A stretch of DNA of 64,000 nucleotides from Laccaria trichodermophora (lineage: Eukaryota; Basidiomycota; Agaricomycetes; Agaricales; Hydnangiaceae), in contig JACTVC010000011.1 in the NCBI GenBank assembly GCA_018417955.1, positions 1,114,262 through 1,178,261 on the forward strand, written 5' to 3'. The notes under the pieces are model-generated. The model did not search any database. It was given only the letters and a program-made list of their open reading frames with translations, and was not told the origin of the DNA. Made by a program: the position numbers and the translations under genes. Positions 1 to 11,473 of this stretch are shown here, piece after piece. Each line of letters starts with the position of its first letter. Positions within the stretch are counted from its first letter, which is position 1.

Positions 1-1
1 C

Positions 2-970
2 AGCTATCCATCACCTGGAGAACCTGGCTCGCTATCTCCTGAAATCAGGGCCTCATTTGAAAGTGTGGCTACCATTCCTGACGAGGGACATTCGTCGGGT
101 CCAGACGAGAACACGGACGACATAGTTTCCCCGTCAAAGTCTGATCACGCCTCATCTGACGCGCAAATGAGGTTCCTTCTCGGTGTACCTTTTGTTACAG
201 CATCAACGCACAGTTGCAACAGCAGAAAGGAATCTCCCCCTCGTCACACGCCAAGCCCTGGTTCCGTTCCACTCCACTCAGAAGGCGCAATCTCGGACGA
301 CGGGTCTCAATATCCACATTCATACTCTGATTTCACAGATATCACCTCCAATTCCTCGTACGACATCTATTCCCCCACCTCAAACCCGTCATTTCAACAT
401 TACGAGCCCCAGTCACACCCCGATGTCGCTTCAACAAATTTCTGTTCCAGTGCCTATCCTTCCGTCGTCGGGGAGATGCAGCTTGTTCAACCAATTTTTG
501 CAAGCTCCAGCATATATACGCAGGGAACCTCGACCTATGCTCCAGCAAGAAGTGGACTCCATTATCTTCCCGGTGCCCCTGTCGTCAGCGGGTATGAGCG
601 TACCAACCAGCGCGCTCCCCCTCCTCGCGCACGGACTTACCCACTCTATGATGTTTTACGAGGTAGACAACATACGACGCGCACGCCTCCTCGCTCTTCT
701 GGACTTAACTTCCGTGTGGGCGGTTTGCATTACCATCCGTATCAGCGATACGCCCAGCTCCCGCAAGACGCCGAGCAGGGATACCCACAAAGGACGCCAT
801 CTAATGAAGAGCGCTCCACAGAGAATTTTGCCAACCCTTCTCCATTCCAGTCCGGAAATATTATAGGCGAGGGTAGTTTGCCCTACCAACACTCCCAACA
901 GCACCCCCTTTTCCCAAATCCACAGCTCCCCCTAGGTAATTTTTCGGATTACGCGGAATTTTCTTTCTAG
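2..970 (+). CDS. C-terminal part of a Ser/Pro/Tyr-rich protein, 5' end outside window
   Basis: The frame is open from the left edge of the window to a TAG at 968-970, giving about 322 residues, so the gene starts upstream. The whole visible part is low complexity: Ser, Pro, Thr, Tyr and Gln rich, with no recognisable fold, membrane segment or signal peptide. Such tails are common in fungal transcription factors and signalling scaffolds, but no DNA-binding motif lies in the window, so no function is assigned. No intron is needed to explain the reading frame. I do not recognise the family. Confidence 0.6.
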   Translation, partial: SYPSPGEPGSLSPEIRASFESVATIPDEGHSSGPDENTDDIVSPSKSDHASSDAQMRFLLGVPFVTASTHSCNSRKESPPRHTPSPGSVPLHSEGAISDDGSQYPHSYSDFTDITSNSSYDIYSPTSNPSFQHYEPQSHPDVASTNFCSSAYPSVVGEMQLVQPIFASSSIYTQGTSTYAPARSGLHYLPGAPVVSGYERTNQRAPPPRARTYPLYDVLRGRQHTTRTPPRSSGLNFRVGGLHYHPYQRYAQLPQDAEQGYPQRTPSNEERSTENFANPSPFQSGNIIGEGSLPYQHSQQHPLFPNPQLPLGNFSDYAEFSF

Positions 971-1292
971 TCTAGTATTCCCAAGTTGTTTTCCATGACA
1001 ATTCTCTTCTTAAAATTATCCCGATTGTCTGCTTGTCGTTCTAGTATGGTACATCATATCTATCCATCGAACCTCGAAACCCAATCTACTTTTAAGCCTC
1101 TACGCTTTACAAACGCGGGACATTTCACATTTATACAATTTCGTTCTCAATCGCTGCGAGCGCATGCTGCCTTGATGCTGCCCTCGGAGTTGCCTCGGAG
1201 TATTTTTGTGACCCCGGAGGATGGAAACAAACAGGAACAAACATAAATATCCTCTAAGCTGGTGTCGACTTCCTCCAATTGCCAAACCCATC
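971..1292. other. intergenic, no gene seen
   Basis: This 322-bp stretch separates the end of the Ser/Pro-rich gene from the NDUFA1-type gene. Short open frames are present but have no coding character. It presumably holds a 3' UTR and the promoter of the next gene. Confidence 0.5.
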
Positions 1293-1716
1293 ATGCCTGT
1301 CCCTTGGGAAGCTCTCATTCCTTTCGGTAACATTTCTTTTCAAAATTTGGTAGTATGAGGGCTGACGTGTCGAAAAGGTTTACTCACTGCGATGTTCGGG
1401 ACAGCCGGAACGTTGCTCAACCTTTCGACGAGAGCTCAAAACTTGGGAAAGGTACCTCCAGAATTTTGGTTCCGAAGTTCCAATTCGAGCATTTGAAATT
1501 TGCTCTTACAGCCACCTCGATATCGTATTGATAACTGGGACGAGATGATGATGAAGCGAGATGAGCGGCTAACGGGACATAAACGAGGGCAGACGGTACG
1601 TCTGGTTCAACATGCGATTCTTGCGTGCCCTTTTAATACATCATGAATTACAGTCGAACCCCGTTGCGCCGCCCGGTTTCGAGACAAGCAGCGTATGGAT
1701 GACAGAAAGTATCTAG
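1293..1716 (+). CDS. NDUFA1: NADH:ubiquinone oxidoreductase (complex I) subunit NDUFA1/MWFE type
   Basis: Four exons (1293-1326, 1378-1451, 1512-1595, 1654-1716) give an 84-residue protein. It begins MPVPWEALIPFGLLT, a short hydrophobic segment that is the single membrane anchor. This is followed by the family hallmark PPRYRIDNWDEMMMKRDERL at about residues 37-56. Size, membrane segment and the WDxMMMxRDxRLTG block are those of the small accessory subunit MWFE/NDUFA1, which sits in the membrane arm of mitochondrial complex I. All three introns have GT-AG ends and preserve phase. An unrelated complex I assembly factor (NDUFAF3 type) lies 5 kb downstream on the other strand. Identification is from remembered family motifs. 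Confidence 0.9.
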
Positions 1717-2151
1717 GTTGACCAAACCAATACCATTCTTTCTTTCTCCTAGGAGCACCTTTGACTCATGAAAGAGGAGTCCTTACATGGAATGTTCAAA
1801 ATGACGATCCTATGGGACGTGAACGTTTGATAACCGGTTGCATCGTTTGCACAACAATCCAAGGCCATGAAAGACCTTATCCGTATCCACATTGCCTCCA
1901 CGCAACATTGTTTCTGGCAGAAATCATGGCATTGTTGGTATTCAAACCTGTGCGCTACATCTTTTCGCTCTCTTCCGATAAGATTCGGAAGTCTTCGATT
2001 CAATCTGATTTTCCTCTCCCTTCAAAGTCACGTGACAGACGTCAAATTGAAAAAAGGAAATCGTATTGAGTGTGGCGCCCCCTCTTTCACTTTCTAGCTC
2101 GACTGATTTCTATTCACACGTCAGAAGAGCTCTATGTCTAACTGCATTGAG

Positions 2152-2628
2152 TTCCGTCCCGCGAAGATAACGCCCATGTGGCGATTAAATCCGATCGCGA
2201 GGATGTCCAAACTTTCTCTTACTATCACTGCCCCCTCGTGTCGACCAAATGTGCCTATACACGCATTTCCGTATCGCCCTCTGGACATCAGAGGGAGAAG
2301 AGATCCGAAAGAGCCTATCTATTCACCGTTGACCGGAAGGGCGTTTCGAAATGTCCCTCCGCTGTCGTATCCACAATGTTTAGATACCGGACACGCTGTG
2401 ACGCTGAATTATATCACATACAGGCGCCCAGTCCTCATGGAATTTGTCTTTGGGATATGACCGAGACCAAAGTCATGGAATGGTGGTAAACTCGTTCACT
2501 TTCAGCATGCATTTACTACGGTACTCAATATAGCGACTCCACTTTTCAGGTTTGATGCTGCCGCTCTGTATATTGAACCTGGCGTTATTAATATTGGCGA
2601 TTGGTATGAGAAAGATAGCGACACTTGA
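2152..2628 (+). CDS. possible coding fragment, spliced, unknown product
   Basis: A frame from about 2152 to 2485 has coding-like composition. It joins through a GT-AG intron (2486-2549) to a second exon reading FDAAALYIEPGVINIGDW and ending at a TGA at 2626-2628. I cannot find a convincing start or 5' exons in 1717-2151, where all frames carry stops. The segment may be the 3' part of a small gene, a decayed gene, or a chance frame. No domain is recognised. The join is supported only by splice signals and by the sensible peptide that results. Confidence 0.3.
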
Positions 2629-3450
2629 CTATGTTCTAATATCTTGTCATAGATTCGGTAACATTTTTGCCATTCTGACCTAAGGGCGAATGCCCCGACG
2701 AGGATGGAGACAACGCTCCACTGTCAACAAGGAGTCGATAGATCTATTAATCTGCGAACGCTGCGCTCAAAACTTGCCCATCCTTCCGACTCGGATTGGC
2801 TTACAGACTAGACTCGTTTGAGTGAGTAGAAGTTTGGTTGCTGAGTTGTTTAACAAGGCGCAAGTTTTCTAGTAAGCGCTGCGTCATGTAACGGCCAGTT
2901 TATCAATCTCGATACTAATGAAACCGCTAAAGTCCCAAAGTATTCCAAACCAAATATAACCATTTTGAACAAGGAACGCAGCAAGCCGGTACGGTTTGAG
3001 ATCAAGGCCGTACTGTTTGGAATTCCAGCGTGTGGCGAGAGCTCTTTTCCATAGAAAGACAAGGATACCGGCACGAATATTCCGTGAGGACCACCAGTTG
3101 ACTGAGAACCACTTTTCATAAGACAGGTCACTGAAACAACTCATCAAAGATTCTTGTTCCAAGCGAGGAAGACATCATTCGCTTAACAGAAGATCGACAG
3201 CCCTAAACCATGACTATGCAGCAGGCCCTCCCGTTGATCATCATCGGGAGTCTCTTGTCCTCGATAGAACTATGACTGGACCCAGCACGCCATCTTCAAG
3301 GAGGTCCAACGAACCTGTTCGAGATGACGTGCCAACGATTCTGTTTCTGGTCTTGGGATTTGGCGCTCTCCCACATTCGAACAAAACGAGAAAAAAAAGG
3401 GGCCGAAGAGCGGCTGAATTTTGGCCGAAAGTCATTCAGTAGATGTGAGC
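2629..3450. other. intergenic, no convincing gene
   Basis: No frame here has a start, splice signals and a recognisable peptide together. Short open frames exist on both strands (for example 2850-3162 on the minus strand) but resemble no known family. The right end is the 3' flank of the arrestin-like gene at 3451-5936. Confidence 0.4.
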
Positions 3451-5936
3451 TTAGTTCCCACAGTATGCTATCCTGGTAACTATCTCCACTGGCACCTGCT
3501 CCTTTTCTTTCTCCCTCTCCCTCTTCCTTTTCTCTCTTTCTCGATCGGAGATGGGTTCGGAAAAGGCAGTTGGTATAGGACCTTCTTTCGAATGATGGGT
3601 GGCAATCTCCACGGGTTGGACGAGAAGGCACTGTTTTTGCTCGGAACTGAGTGGCCTGCAACCATGTGGAACCAATGGCAGCATTTCGACGGCGTACTGG
3701 CAATGAGGATGCGCAATTTCAGAATCAACCTCATCCGCGTAACAAAAAAGAAGACAAACCTCGACACTAAAATAAGGGAACCTACATGTCGGCTGCAAGT
3801 CCTTCGCGAGATGTATCTCACCCTCCAATCTCTTCAAGTTCGTCTCCGATGGAGCATCGTTCAGCGGAATCCGCCACACCGCCAACTCTACCTCGTCTAC
3901 TTCCTGTATCATGCCCCCAGATTTACCGCCACCGACCATGTTGATATCTCTGCCTCCATACCGAGAGGAATCTGAAAATCTGGCGGCAGTGGACGAAGCA
4001 GAGTCACCAGCAAGTACACTGAAGGAAGTTGATGGTTCGTTTGAGGTGGTTTCAGTACTCGATGTCATATCCTGGGTATAACGCACCCGCCGCGTGAGCC
4101 GGACAAAGGGAGACTTTGGCGTAGAGAGGAGGCCGAGGGCATGGGAGTTTGAGCTTTCCAGAGTCAAGTAGCAAGGGATGACGGCGCCACGGGTATAACA
4201 GAGCTAGGAAAGAGTGTGTTAATCCTGAGCCAGAGAGTAAAAGGGAACAATAATCACGGGTTTGGCAAGTGAGAGGGTACATCCCACTTCTACCTTGCGT
4301 CGGCCTACAAGCTCCCCGCAAACCATGACTTTAGGGAGAGTGTGCCATCCTTCCGGATCGACTGTTGGTCCAGGGAGCGGACTACCTTCAGTATAGGCGA
4401 GCTGGCGAGCGACTGAAGCTGAGGCAGGAATGATGGAAGGTGTATAGACAATTGCTGTCTTCAATCTAGAAGCTCCGTTAGTCAAGCTTCCCTCGACTTT
4501 GAATCAAACTAACTTGCTAGCAGGGCGCAGCATTCCATGGGCGATGTGTAAGCCCAGCTCGTATTGTACGTTCGCATGGATTCCACGCTCCAAGAAAGTT
4601 TGTGGCAGAGGATAGACATGCGCCGAAAGAGACTTTGAACTGTTATCTTCAACTCCTGCCTGAATTCGATCCCATTCTTCCATCGTTCGTTTGAGCTTCG
4701 CCTTCTCTGACTCTTCTGAGGAGTTTGGGATCGGGAAAGAATTGACTTCATTCTGATGTTTCTCCTGGCTGAAAGACTTCTTATGCCGCCCACTACCCAA
4801 GGGGATATTTGCCGTTGATATTCCGCCGATTCGGCAACCAGTAAACTGGTGGTTTGTACTCATATGAACAAACACCGTATTCATCGAGGGTGATTCAGAA
4901 CTGGTACTCATGGGGGAGCTGAGAGAGCGGAAGCGAGAAGTACGTGGTGAAGGGATGGGTGGAAACGAACTTGATGCTGAGGGCGAGGCTGGTGTGCTCG
5001 GAGGACTCGACTTGGGTGTGTCCGAAGGAGTTTGCAAGGGCAGAAAGAGTGTAGTCGAAGTTGATAGATCTAAGTGGGTTGGGAACGGGAAAGTAAAGGG
5101 GAATTGGTATGCCCCCTTGAGTTTTCCATCGAACTTTTTCGCAGACCCTTGGTTTGGAAAGCGTGGATCTCCAGAGGCGCGCGTCCAGATACTGAATTGA
5201 TGGTCAAGGAATGTGTCAGATTCCCCAGCAAGGTAACCTCTGATAATGCGCCCACGAAGCTAATGGAAGCATCAATATTATATGTCATCCTAAACGATGG
5301 ACTCACGGAGACAGTGATCGAGTTAACGGTTTGAGAGTTATCCAATGTGAGTTCAATTGTGCCCGAAATCTTGTCACCGCCAGAGAAGCGGGGGAACTTC
5401 TGATGGTTTTGAACGACACCGACTGGTGGATCGCTGAAGACGCGGAAAGTAGCCCAGGGCTTGTTCTTCAGCCCACTGCAGATATTGTACGTGTGTTCGG
5501 TGCGCGGGAGCCCCTCTGTTGTGACGCTGTGGGCTGGAATGCCGAAAACGCCAGAATATCTCGGGGGGATGGATGAATACTGAGGGGGTGACAATGAAGC
5601 GGCTGAAGCCCCAACGTTACTATTGTCTTGAAGGGAAGCACTTTCAGCTGAGGACGTTTTTACATCGCTATCGTTAGTAGTGAACTGCGAGGGGGTGGTT
5701 TCGTCGTGCGTGTATAGGTCGTCATCGCGAAGGGTACAGGTTTCAACCTCCTGATCCAATAGTTGTTGGCCTTCATGAAGCGAATATCGAGGCAGGCGCG
5801 TGATGCTGTTGAGAGACGCTGTAGATATAGTACGACTGATGAATCTGCTTTGAGCATTTAATGACGGAGGTCCAGTGTCTGGAGGGTCGCTCCAGGGTCG
5901 AGAGTGCTGACCAGATGCTTGATGTTCTGAATCCAT
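3451..5936 (-). CDS. alpha-arrestin-like protein A (arrestin N/C domains, PPxY motifs)
   Basis: Five exons, complement(3451-3696, 3760-4203, 4258-4465, 4514-5259, 5307-5936), encode 757 residues. The N-terminal low-complexity region carries two PPxY motifs, PPQY at 117-120 and PPRY at 124-127, plus LPRY near 49. Arrestin-like beta-sandwich sequence follows: a block around SGLKNKPWATFRVFS, then SGTIELTL, then LRGRIIRGYL at the exon 2 start. After a Ser-rich insert come PQTFLERGIHANVQYELGLHIAHGML, VEVGCTLSLAKP and IHLAKDLQPTC. In yeast, alpha-arrestins (ARTs) bind the WW domains of the HECT ligase Rsp5 through PPxY and direct plasma-membrane permeases to ubiquitination and endocytosis; a similar role is inferred here. 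The C-terminus is an Arg/Glu/Lys-rich stretch. The last intron (63 nt) is in frame without stops, so an unspliced form could be translated. Paralogues lie at 7602-10076, 11474-13824 and 17949-19745. Confidence 0.85.
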
Positions 5937-6509
5937 CCGCTAGTATTCTTCGTATGAAGAAGGGCTCGACTTGGTTGGCAGAAGGGCAGACAAAAGGTCT
6001 GGTCAAATGAAGGACAAGACAACTTTTATGGATCTATCGCACAGCGAATCTAAGATAAGAACAATAAGCAAGCGCTTCCTGACAGAAAGAGGAGTGGACA
6101 ACTCAGTGATCTCATCAACACAACATGTGCATAGGCCAGCTCCACTGACAAGTTGAGAGGGTCATTGTCGTCCTCAAGTGCGAGTCCATGTTGTTTTGAA
6201 AACACTGAAGAGTGCTCGGCGCATAGAGACTTGAAGCTTGAAGGTTGCTTGAAGGTGTGAGATGTTGGATGTCGTATGATTGATGACTCATCAAGTACGC
6301 CAACAACAGCTGAGCTATTGTTGCAAATTTGAAATGCCAGGATCTCAGTCCGGAGGCAGGTCATATGGTTACTTCGGGTTGACCGAGCTGAGCGTTCTCT
6401 TAGCATTCTGCCTCCATTCGTGTCGTCAAGGTCGCCTTACAGTAGAGCTTATTTGAGCAGACAACATTCGAAGTAAATTTCTCCTCCTTGACCATATTTC
6501 AGTCTCCCG
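5937..6509. promoter_or_regulatory. upstream region of arrestin A, partly duplicated upstream of arrestin B
   Basis: No gene is seen. A segment around 6048-6110 (AATCTAAGATAAGAACAATA and following bases, then CTGACAGAAA) closely matches 10212-10270 upstream of arrestin B. Each lies 110-140 bp before its start codon. The duplication that made the two genes therefore included promoter sequence, or the element is under selection. The 3' flank of the NDUFAF3-type gene occupies the right end. Confidence 0.45.
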
Positions 6510-7286
6510 TCACTGAAATGCCGTCGTCGGCTTTGCAATTTTCTTGTTCCACCTTTTGAGGGGATCGTTGGGTAATAAGGCCGCTGCGACACGTCGACCT
6601 TCTTCCGCGAGGAGGTTGTACGTCGCGCACGCGTTTCTCTGTCATGGCCAGGATAAGTAAGCACATGTAAGTAGTTGAGGGTGCAGTTGAATTACATAGA
6701 ACTTACAGTATCCATAACATCTAATTGGATGCCCCGGCTGTTGAGGTAGGTAGGAATGAATGGGGGCGGCTGGACGATCCGCTTGCCTGTTCCCAATAGG
6801 AGGATTTCTGTAATGGAGGTTTCGATGGTACGGAGGACCTGACCAAAAGAATCAACGCGCACCACGTTTGGGAACCACAACATCAAAGAGCTCGAAATGA
6901 TCTTCCATCCACCCTTTCCATTGGTCTTTTCCCGTCCTATCCCCCTCACCCGTTTTGGGCGAAGGAACATCCCATAGGTAGGTAAACTTGTCCCTCCAAA
7001 AAAAAATTGACGCGGCAGAGAGGACGAGGCCGTCAGCAAGACGGATACCTTCCTTGTCTGAAATACTGGACACCTGAATTGGAGGGGGGTTGCCTGCGTC
7101 TGCGAGCAGGTTAGTGAATGAGCAATCAGAGGTGCGAGAGGTGGTCTGGAAGGTTCGCAGAAAGAGGGGCGTTGGCGTTGGCATTTGGACGCGTATAAGA
7201 AGAGGCCATTCCCCTATGATTTGAGTACAATGGAAGATTGAGAAGCCCCGGCCTAGTTGTCGAAATGTGCGTGTACGAGGAAACAT
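6510..7286 (-). CDS. NDUFAF3: complex I assembly factor NDUFAF3-like (Mth938 domain)
   Basis: Three exons, complement(6510-6638, 6707-6807, 6866-7286), encode 216 residues. The N-terminus is Arg/Thr/Ser rich with no acidic residues (MFPRTRTFRQLGRGF), fitting a mitochondrial presequence; an in-frame ATG at 7184 is an alternative start. The core carries the Mth938/NDUFAF3 pattern: a strand leading to a Trp-rich segment, then FELFDVVVPKQILLLGTG, then GIQLDVMDTRNACATYNLLA, then RRVAAALLP. In mammals NDUFAF3 acts with NDUFAF4 in early assembly of the complex I Q-module. The first intron (6808-6865) joins VVPK to ILLLGTG exactly where the family is continuous. The gene sits between arrestins A and B on the same strand. 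Confidence 0.87.
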
Positions 7287-7601
7287 CGTCAAGTAGCCGG
7301 ACGAGCAGGCCTCGTTGATGGTGGAAAAAAACGCTTAATCGACTCCGCTGCATCGTGACCTCTATCAACCTCAACCTGCCTCTCATCAAGCTCAATGGAG
7401 ATGCATCGTAACTTGGAGTCGAGAGTGCAACATGTGGATGGCCGTAGAAATGCGTGGTCAGAGCGGGTTGATGAGGAAAGAAGTAAAATCATGATTGGTA
7501 CACCAAAAACAAGTACATAAACAGGTAAACGTTTGCCGGAGTTCTAGGGCCTCCCGAGGCTCCCAACAGCCCCGACCTTTAATGCGCTGACTGAGACATG
7601 T
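7287..7601. other. intergenic between arrestin B 3' end and NDUFAF3-type gene start
   Basis: No supported gene in these 315 bp. It should contain the promoter of the NDUFAF3-type gene and the 3' UTR of arrestin B. Confidence 0.45.
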
Positions 7602-10076
7602 TTACGTTTCAAACAAACCTCTGCTCAGCATTATCTCGACGTGCTCCTTTCGTTTCTCCCTCTCCTTCTTCCTTTTTTCTCTTTCTCGATCGGACATAGG
7701 TTGGGAGAAGGCAGTCGGCGTAGGGCCCTCTGAATGATGCGTAGCGATCTCGACGGGTTGTACAATGAGGCAATGTTCTCGGTCAGGTGGAATGGGCTCG
7801 AACGCGTGCGAGACTAGTGGGAGCATTTCGACGGCATACTAGTAGAGAGAAAAGGTGGGCAACGTCAGAATCACCCTTGCCCGTCGATGGACAAGAGGAG
7901 AACATACCTCAACACTGAAGGGTAGAAATCTACATGTCGGCTGTAGGTCCTTGGCAAGATGGATTTCGCCCTCCAGATTCTTCACGTTCATTTTCTGTGT
8001 AGCGTCCATGGGCGGGATACGCCACACAGCCAGCTCTACCTCATCTACTTCCTCTATCATCTCCCCTGATCTACCACCACTGACCATCTTGACGTCTCTA
8101 CCTCCAGGCCGAGAGGAAGTCGAGAGTCTATTGTTGGGCACAACTGCAGAGTCGCCATTGGGTGTGCTTAAGGGACCTGTCGACTCTTTTGACTTCTTGT
8201 TGTCGATTGTAGACGACGCGTCCTGGCTGTAACGTACCCGCCGCGTAAGGCGGACAAAGGGAGACTTTGGCGTTGAGAGGAGGCCGAGGGCATGGGAGTT
8301 TGAGCTTTCGAGGGTCAAGTAGCAAGGAATGACGGTGCCACGGGTATAACAGAGCTAAGACAGAGCATGTTAATCTTCAGCGAGAGTTGAAACAAACAAT
8401 AATCACAGGTTTGGCGAGTGAGACGGTACATTCCACTTCGACCTTGCGACAGCCTAAAAGTTCGCCACAAACCATGACTTTAGGGAGAGTTTGCCATCCA
8501 ACTGGATCTGCCGCTGGCCCAGGCAGCGAAGTACCTTCGGTATAAGCAAGTTGGCGAGCGACTGAAGCTGGAGAAGGCGTAGTGGAAGGAGTATAGACGA
8601 TAGCCGTCCTCAATCTAAACAGTCCTGTAAGTCAACTTGTTTCAGAAATTCGAAATTAAACCCACTTGCTTGCGGGGCGCAACATTCCGTGCGCAATATG
8701 TAAGCTTAACTCATATTGCACGTTCGCATGGATGCCGTGCTCCAGGAAAGTTTGTGGCGTAGGATAAGTGTGCGTCGAAGGGGACCTTGACCTGTTGCCT
8801 TGAATTTCCGCATGAGCCCGATCCCGTTCCTCTAATGCTCGCCCGAGCCTCGCCTTTTCCGATTCTCCCGTAGAACTTGGAACCAAGAAAGGATCAACTT
8901 CATTTTGTGGTCTCTCCTGGTTCAATAATATTTTGTGTCTGCCGCTCAAAGGGATGTTCGCCGTCGATATTCCACTAATGTGACTGCCCGTAAACTGATG
9001 ATTTGTACCCATATGCACGTTCCGCGAGCTGGACGCAAAACTAGGATCCATGGGGGAGCTAAAAGAGCGCAAGCGAGAAGCACTTGGTGTGGTAGCAGAT
9101 AGAAACGATTTCGACGATGGCGTAGCTGGTGTACTCGAAGTGCCTGGGCTGGGTGAAGGCACAACAGGATCCAAAGGGGTTGGCAATGGCAGAGAGATTG
9201 CAGTAGATGTTGATACATCTACGTGAGTGGGAAATGGAAAAGCAAAGGGAAATTGATACGCCCCCTTTAGCTTTCCATCAAATTTTTTTGTAGACCCTGG
9301 GTTTGGAAAGCGTGGGTCTCCGGAGGCTCGTGTCCAGATGCTGACTTGATGGTCGAGAAAGGTGTCAGATTCTCCGGCAAGGTAACCCCTTATAATTCTC
9401 CCACGAAGCTAATGAAAACATCAGCATGGTAATTTACGCAAAAGGAGACTGCGCAGTGTGGACCCACAGAGACGGTGATAAAGTTAACAGTCTGAGAACT
9501 ATCTGGAGCGAACTCAATCAAGCCCGCGACCATATCACCTCCGGAGAATCGGGGGAACTTCTGATGCTTCTGAGCAGCACCCACTGGCGGTTCGCTGAAG
9601 ATGCGAAACGTAGCCCATGGCTTGTTCTTCAGTCCGCTGCAGATATTGTATGTGTGTTCAGTGCGGGACAGCCCTTCCGCTGTGATTTGCTGAGCCGAAG
9701 CATCCAAAACGCCAGAATATCTCGGAGGAGTAGATGAATAGTGGGGAGGTGACACTGGTGAAACCCTCAAGCTGCTGCCATCTCGATGCGGAACGCCCCC
9801 TGAGGTCGTTGTGATATCGCCATCGTCGGCGGGGCATCGTGAAGTTGTTTCGCCGTGTGTGCTGAGAATAATATTGGCGTCGATCTCTTGGTCTAATGGC
9901 TGTTGGCCTCCCGAAACTGAATATCGAGGCAGGTGTGTGATGCTGTCGAGGGACGCTATAGATATAGTGCGATCAACAAATCGGTCAAGGACATTTGAAG
10001 TGAAAGATTCACTGTCTGAAGACTCGCTCCAAGGGGGTGGGGATTCTTGGGAGTGCTGGCCAGATGCTGAATCCAT
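7602..10076 (-). CDS. alpha-arrestin-like protein B, close tandem paralogue of A
   Basis: Five exons, complement(7602-7838, 7908-8354, 8407-8614, 8666-9408, 9468-10076), encode 747 residues. Intron number, phase and position match gene A exactly. Most of the protein aligns without gaps, including SGLKNKPWATFRIFS, LRGRIIRGYLAGESDTFLDH and the C-terminal ESSNSHALGLLSTPKSPF. PPxY motifs are PPHY at 110-113 and PPRY at 117-120, with LPRY near 49. The exon after the third intron and the Arg/Glu/Lys-rich tail are also conserved. The role is inferred as for gene A: a Rsp5-type ligase adaptor for membrane protein endocytosis. The pair clearly arose by duplication, yet the NDUFAF3-type gene lies between them, so the duplicated unit was either larger or later interrupted. 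Confidence 0.85.
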
Positions 10077-11473
10077 CACCTATATGGGTCTGTTCTTTCT
10101 TTGTACAAGTGCTCGACTCAGCAGGAAGAGGACCTGGTCAACTAGTGCGAAGGGCAATTGTATCATTTCAGACAACCTTTAAGGATGGATCATACTCTTG
10201 GTACTTGGGGCAAATCTAAGATGGTGACAATAAGCAAGAGTCTGTGCCTGACAGAAAACGGAGGTGCAAACCTTAACCCGAAATTAAGGTTTATTAAGTG
10301 TTCATGCACATGAACGTCGTCAACAAAGACCATACTGGGAAGAAATTATCAGTATATAGGAACGAGACCCGAAAAAAATACACCACTGGCAGAAAGCGGG
10401 GGAACTGCCGCAATTGTTGTCAGGGCACAGAATGGGACAATGAAGTAAGGTAGAAAGGGGGGGGGGAATCCAATGGAAAGGAAACTCACTCAGAACTGAT
10501 GCACTCAGACGATTTTGCGAGAGGCTGCACGACACGTCTTTGCATATCCTTTGGATCTCGACGGCTTCTCGCCCTCTCTATATCTAGTGCACGTCCACAA
10601 AAGCAGCCATAGGGTAGCTCGGGAGGTCGAGTAGGGATGTCCAGTCGACAGTAGCTGAACGACCCAGAGAGGAAACACCGAGCGACTCGTACCAAAAGCC
10701 CGTTTGATGAAGGAGGGAGTCTTGGGGGCTAGTTTGAAAATATGCGCATTTTGAGATTGGACACACTTTTGGACATCGAAGCTGACCGAACAAGGGCAAA
10801 AAATCGACGATTTTTTAGGTTGAAAGGTGACACTTCCTTTGTGTAGTCATCGAGACATCCAACCGCGTGGAGGTGGGGGAGTGGAGTCATTCGAGGCATG
10901 GCTGAAGTGGGCAGTCCTACTTAGAGTGTCTAGGGTATCTCTTCAGGTGAAAGAAAATGGCGTCGAAAACTGAAAAGGTCTCCCAACTTCCATTTCAGGT
11001 CGTTTTTGATGCCATCACGAATTGACCTCACTCACTTCGATACCTTGAACTGCATCCAGGTCGTATCATCTCCAAAATCGAAACGAAAATACGTCGAATC
11101 ACCTCGCTTCGACGGCAACACTACTCGGGTGTGGTAATTTAACGACGACGTTACATATACAAGGATCAACCGGATTGGGCTTGTTGTCTCAGCGTCTCCT
11201 TCAACGACCCTTGCCTTGCTGAAGCAAATGAGTCCGGTGACAAGGCCCAAAACGAGACTAAGTATCTCGGGAATATCCCAGGACTATCCCATCCATGGCA
11301 TGTTCTTCAAGATCACCAAGTTGCCCGGAGCGTGGGTCCTTGTCATGTTTGAAAGCTTCTTCGCTACTGATCCCTCCCTCTCACAGCAACCATTGACACT
11401 TGCGTTCCACTCAGACAGTAGGGGGAAACGTCTACTCAAACACTAGGGCGAAACGTCTACAGTCATCACGGTG
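10077..11473. other. long intergenic region, no convincing gene
   Basis: About 1.4 kb separates the divergent arrestin genes B (minus) and C (plus). The left part repeats promoter sequence found upstream of arrestin A. Minus-strand frames at 10486-10695 and 11032-11250 end at good splice donors (GTGAGT) and could be exons of a small gene, but no start, continuation or family can be shown. A run of nine or ten G lies near 10458. Confidence 0.4.

Noticed and set aside
183..866. Second plus-strand open frame of 227 codons inside the first gene
   Set aside because: It overlaps the longer Ser/Pro-rich frame that is open from the window edge; biased composition keeps both open. No evidence for dual coding.
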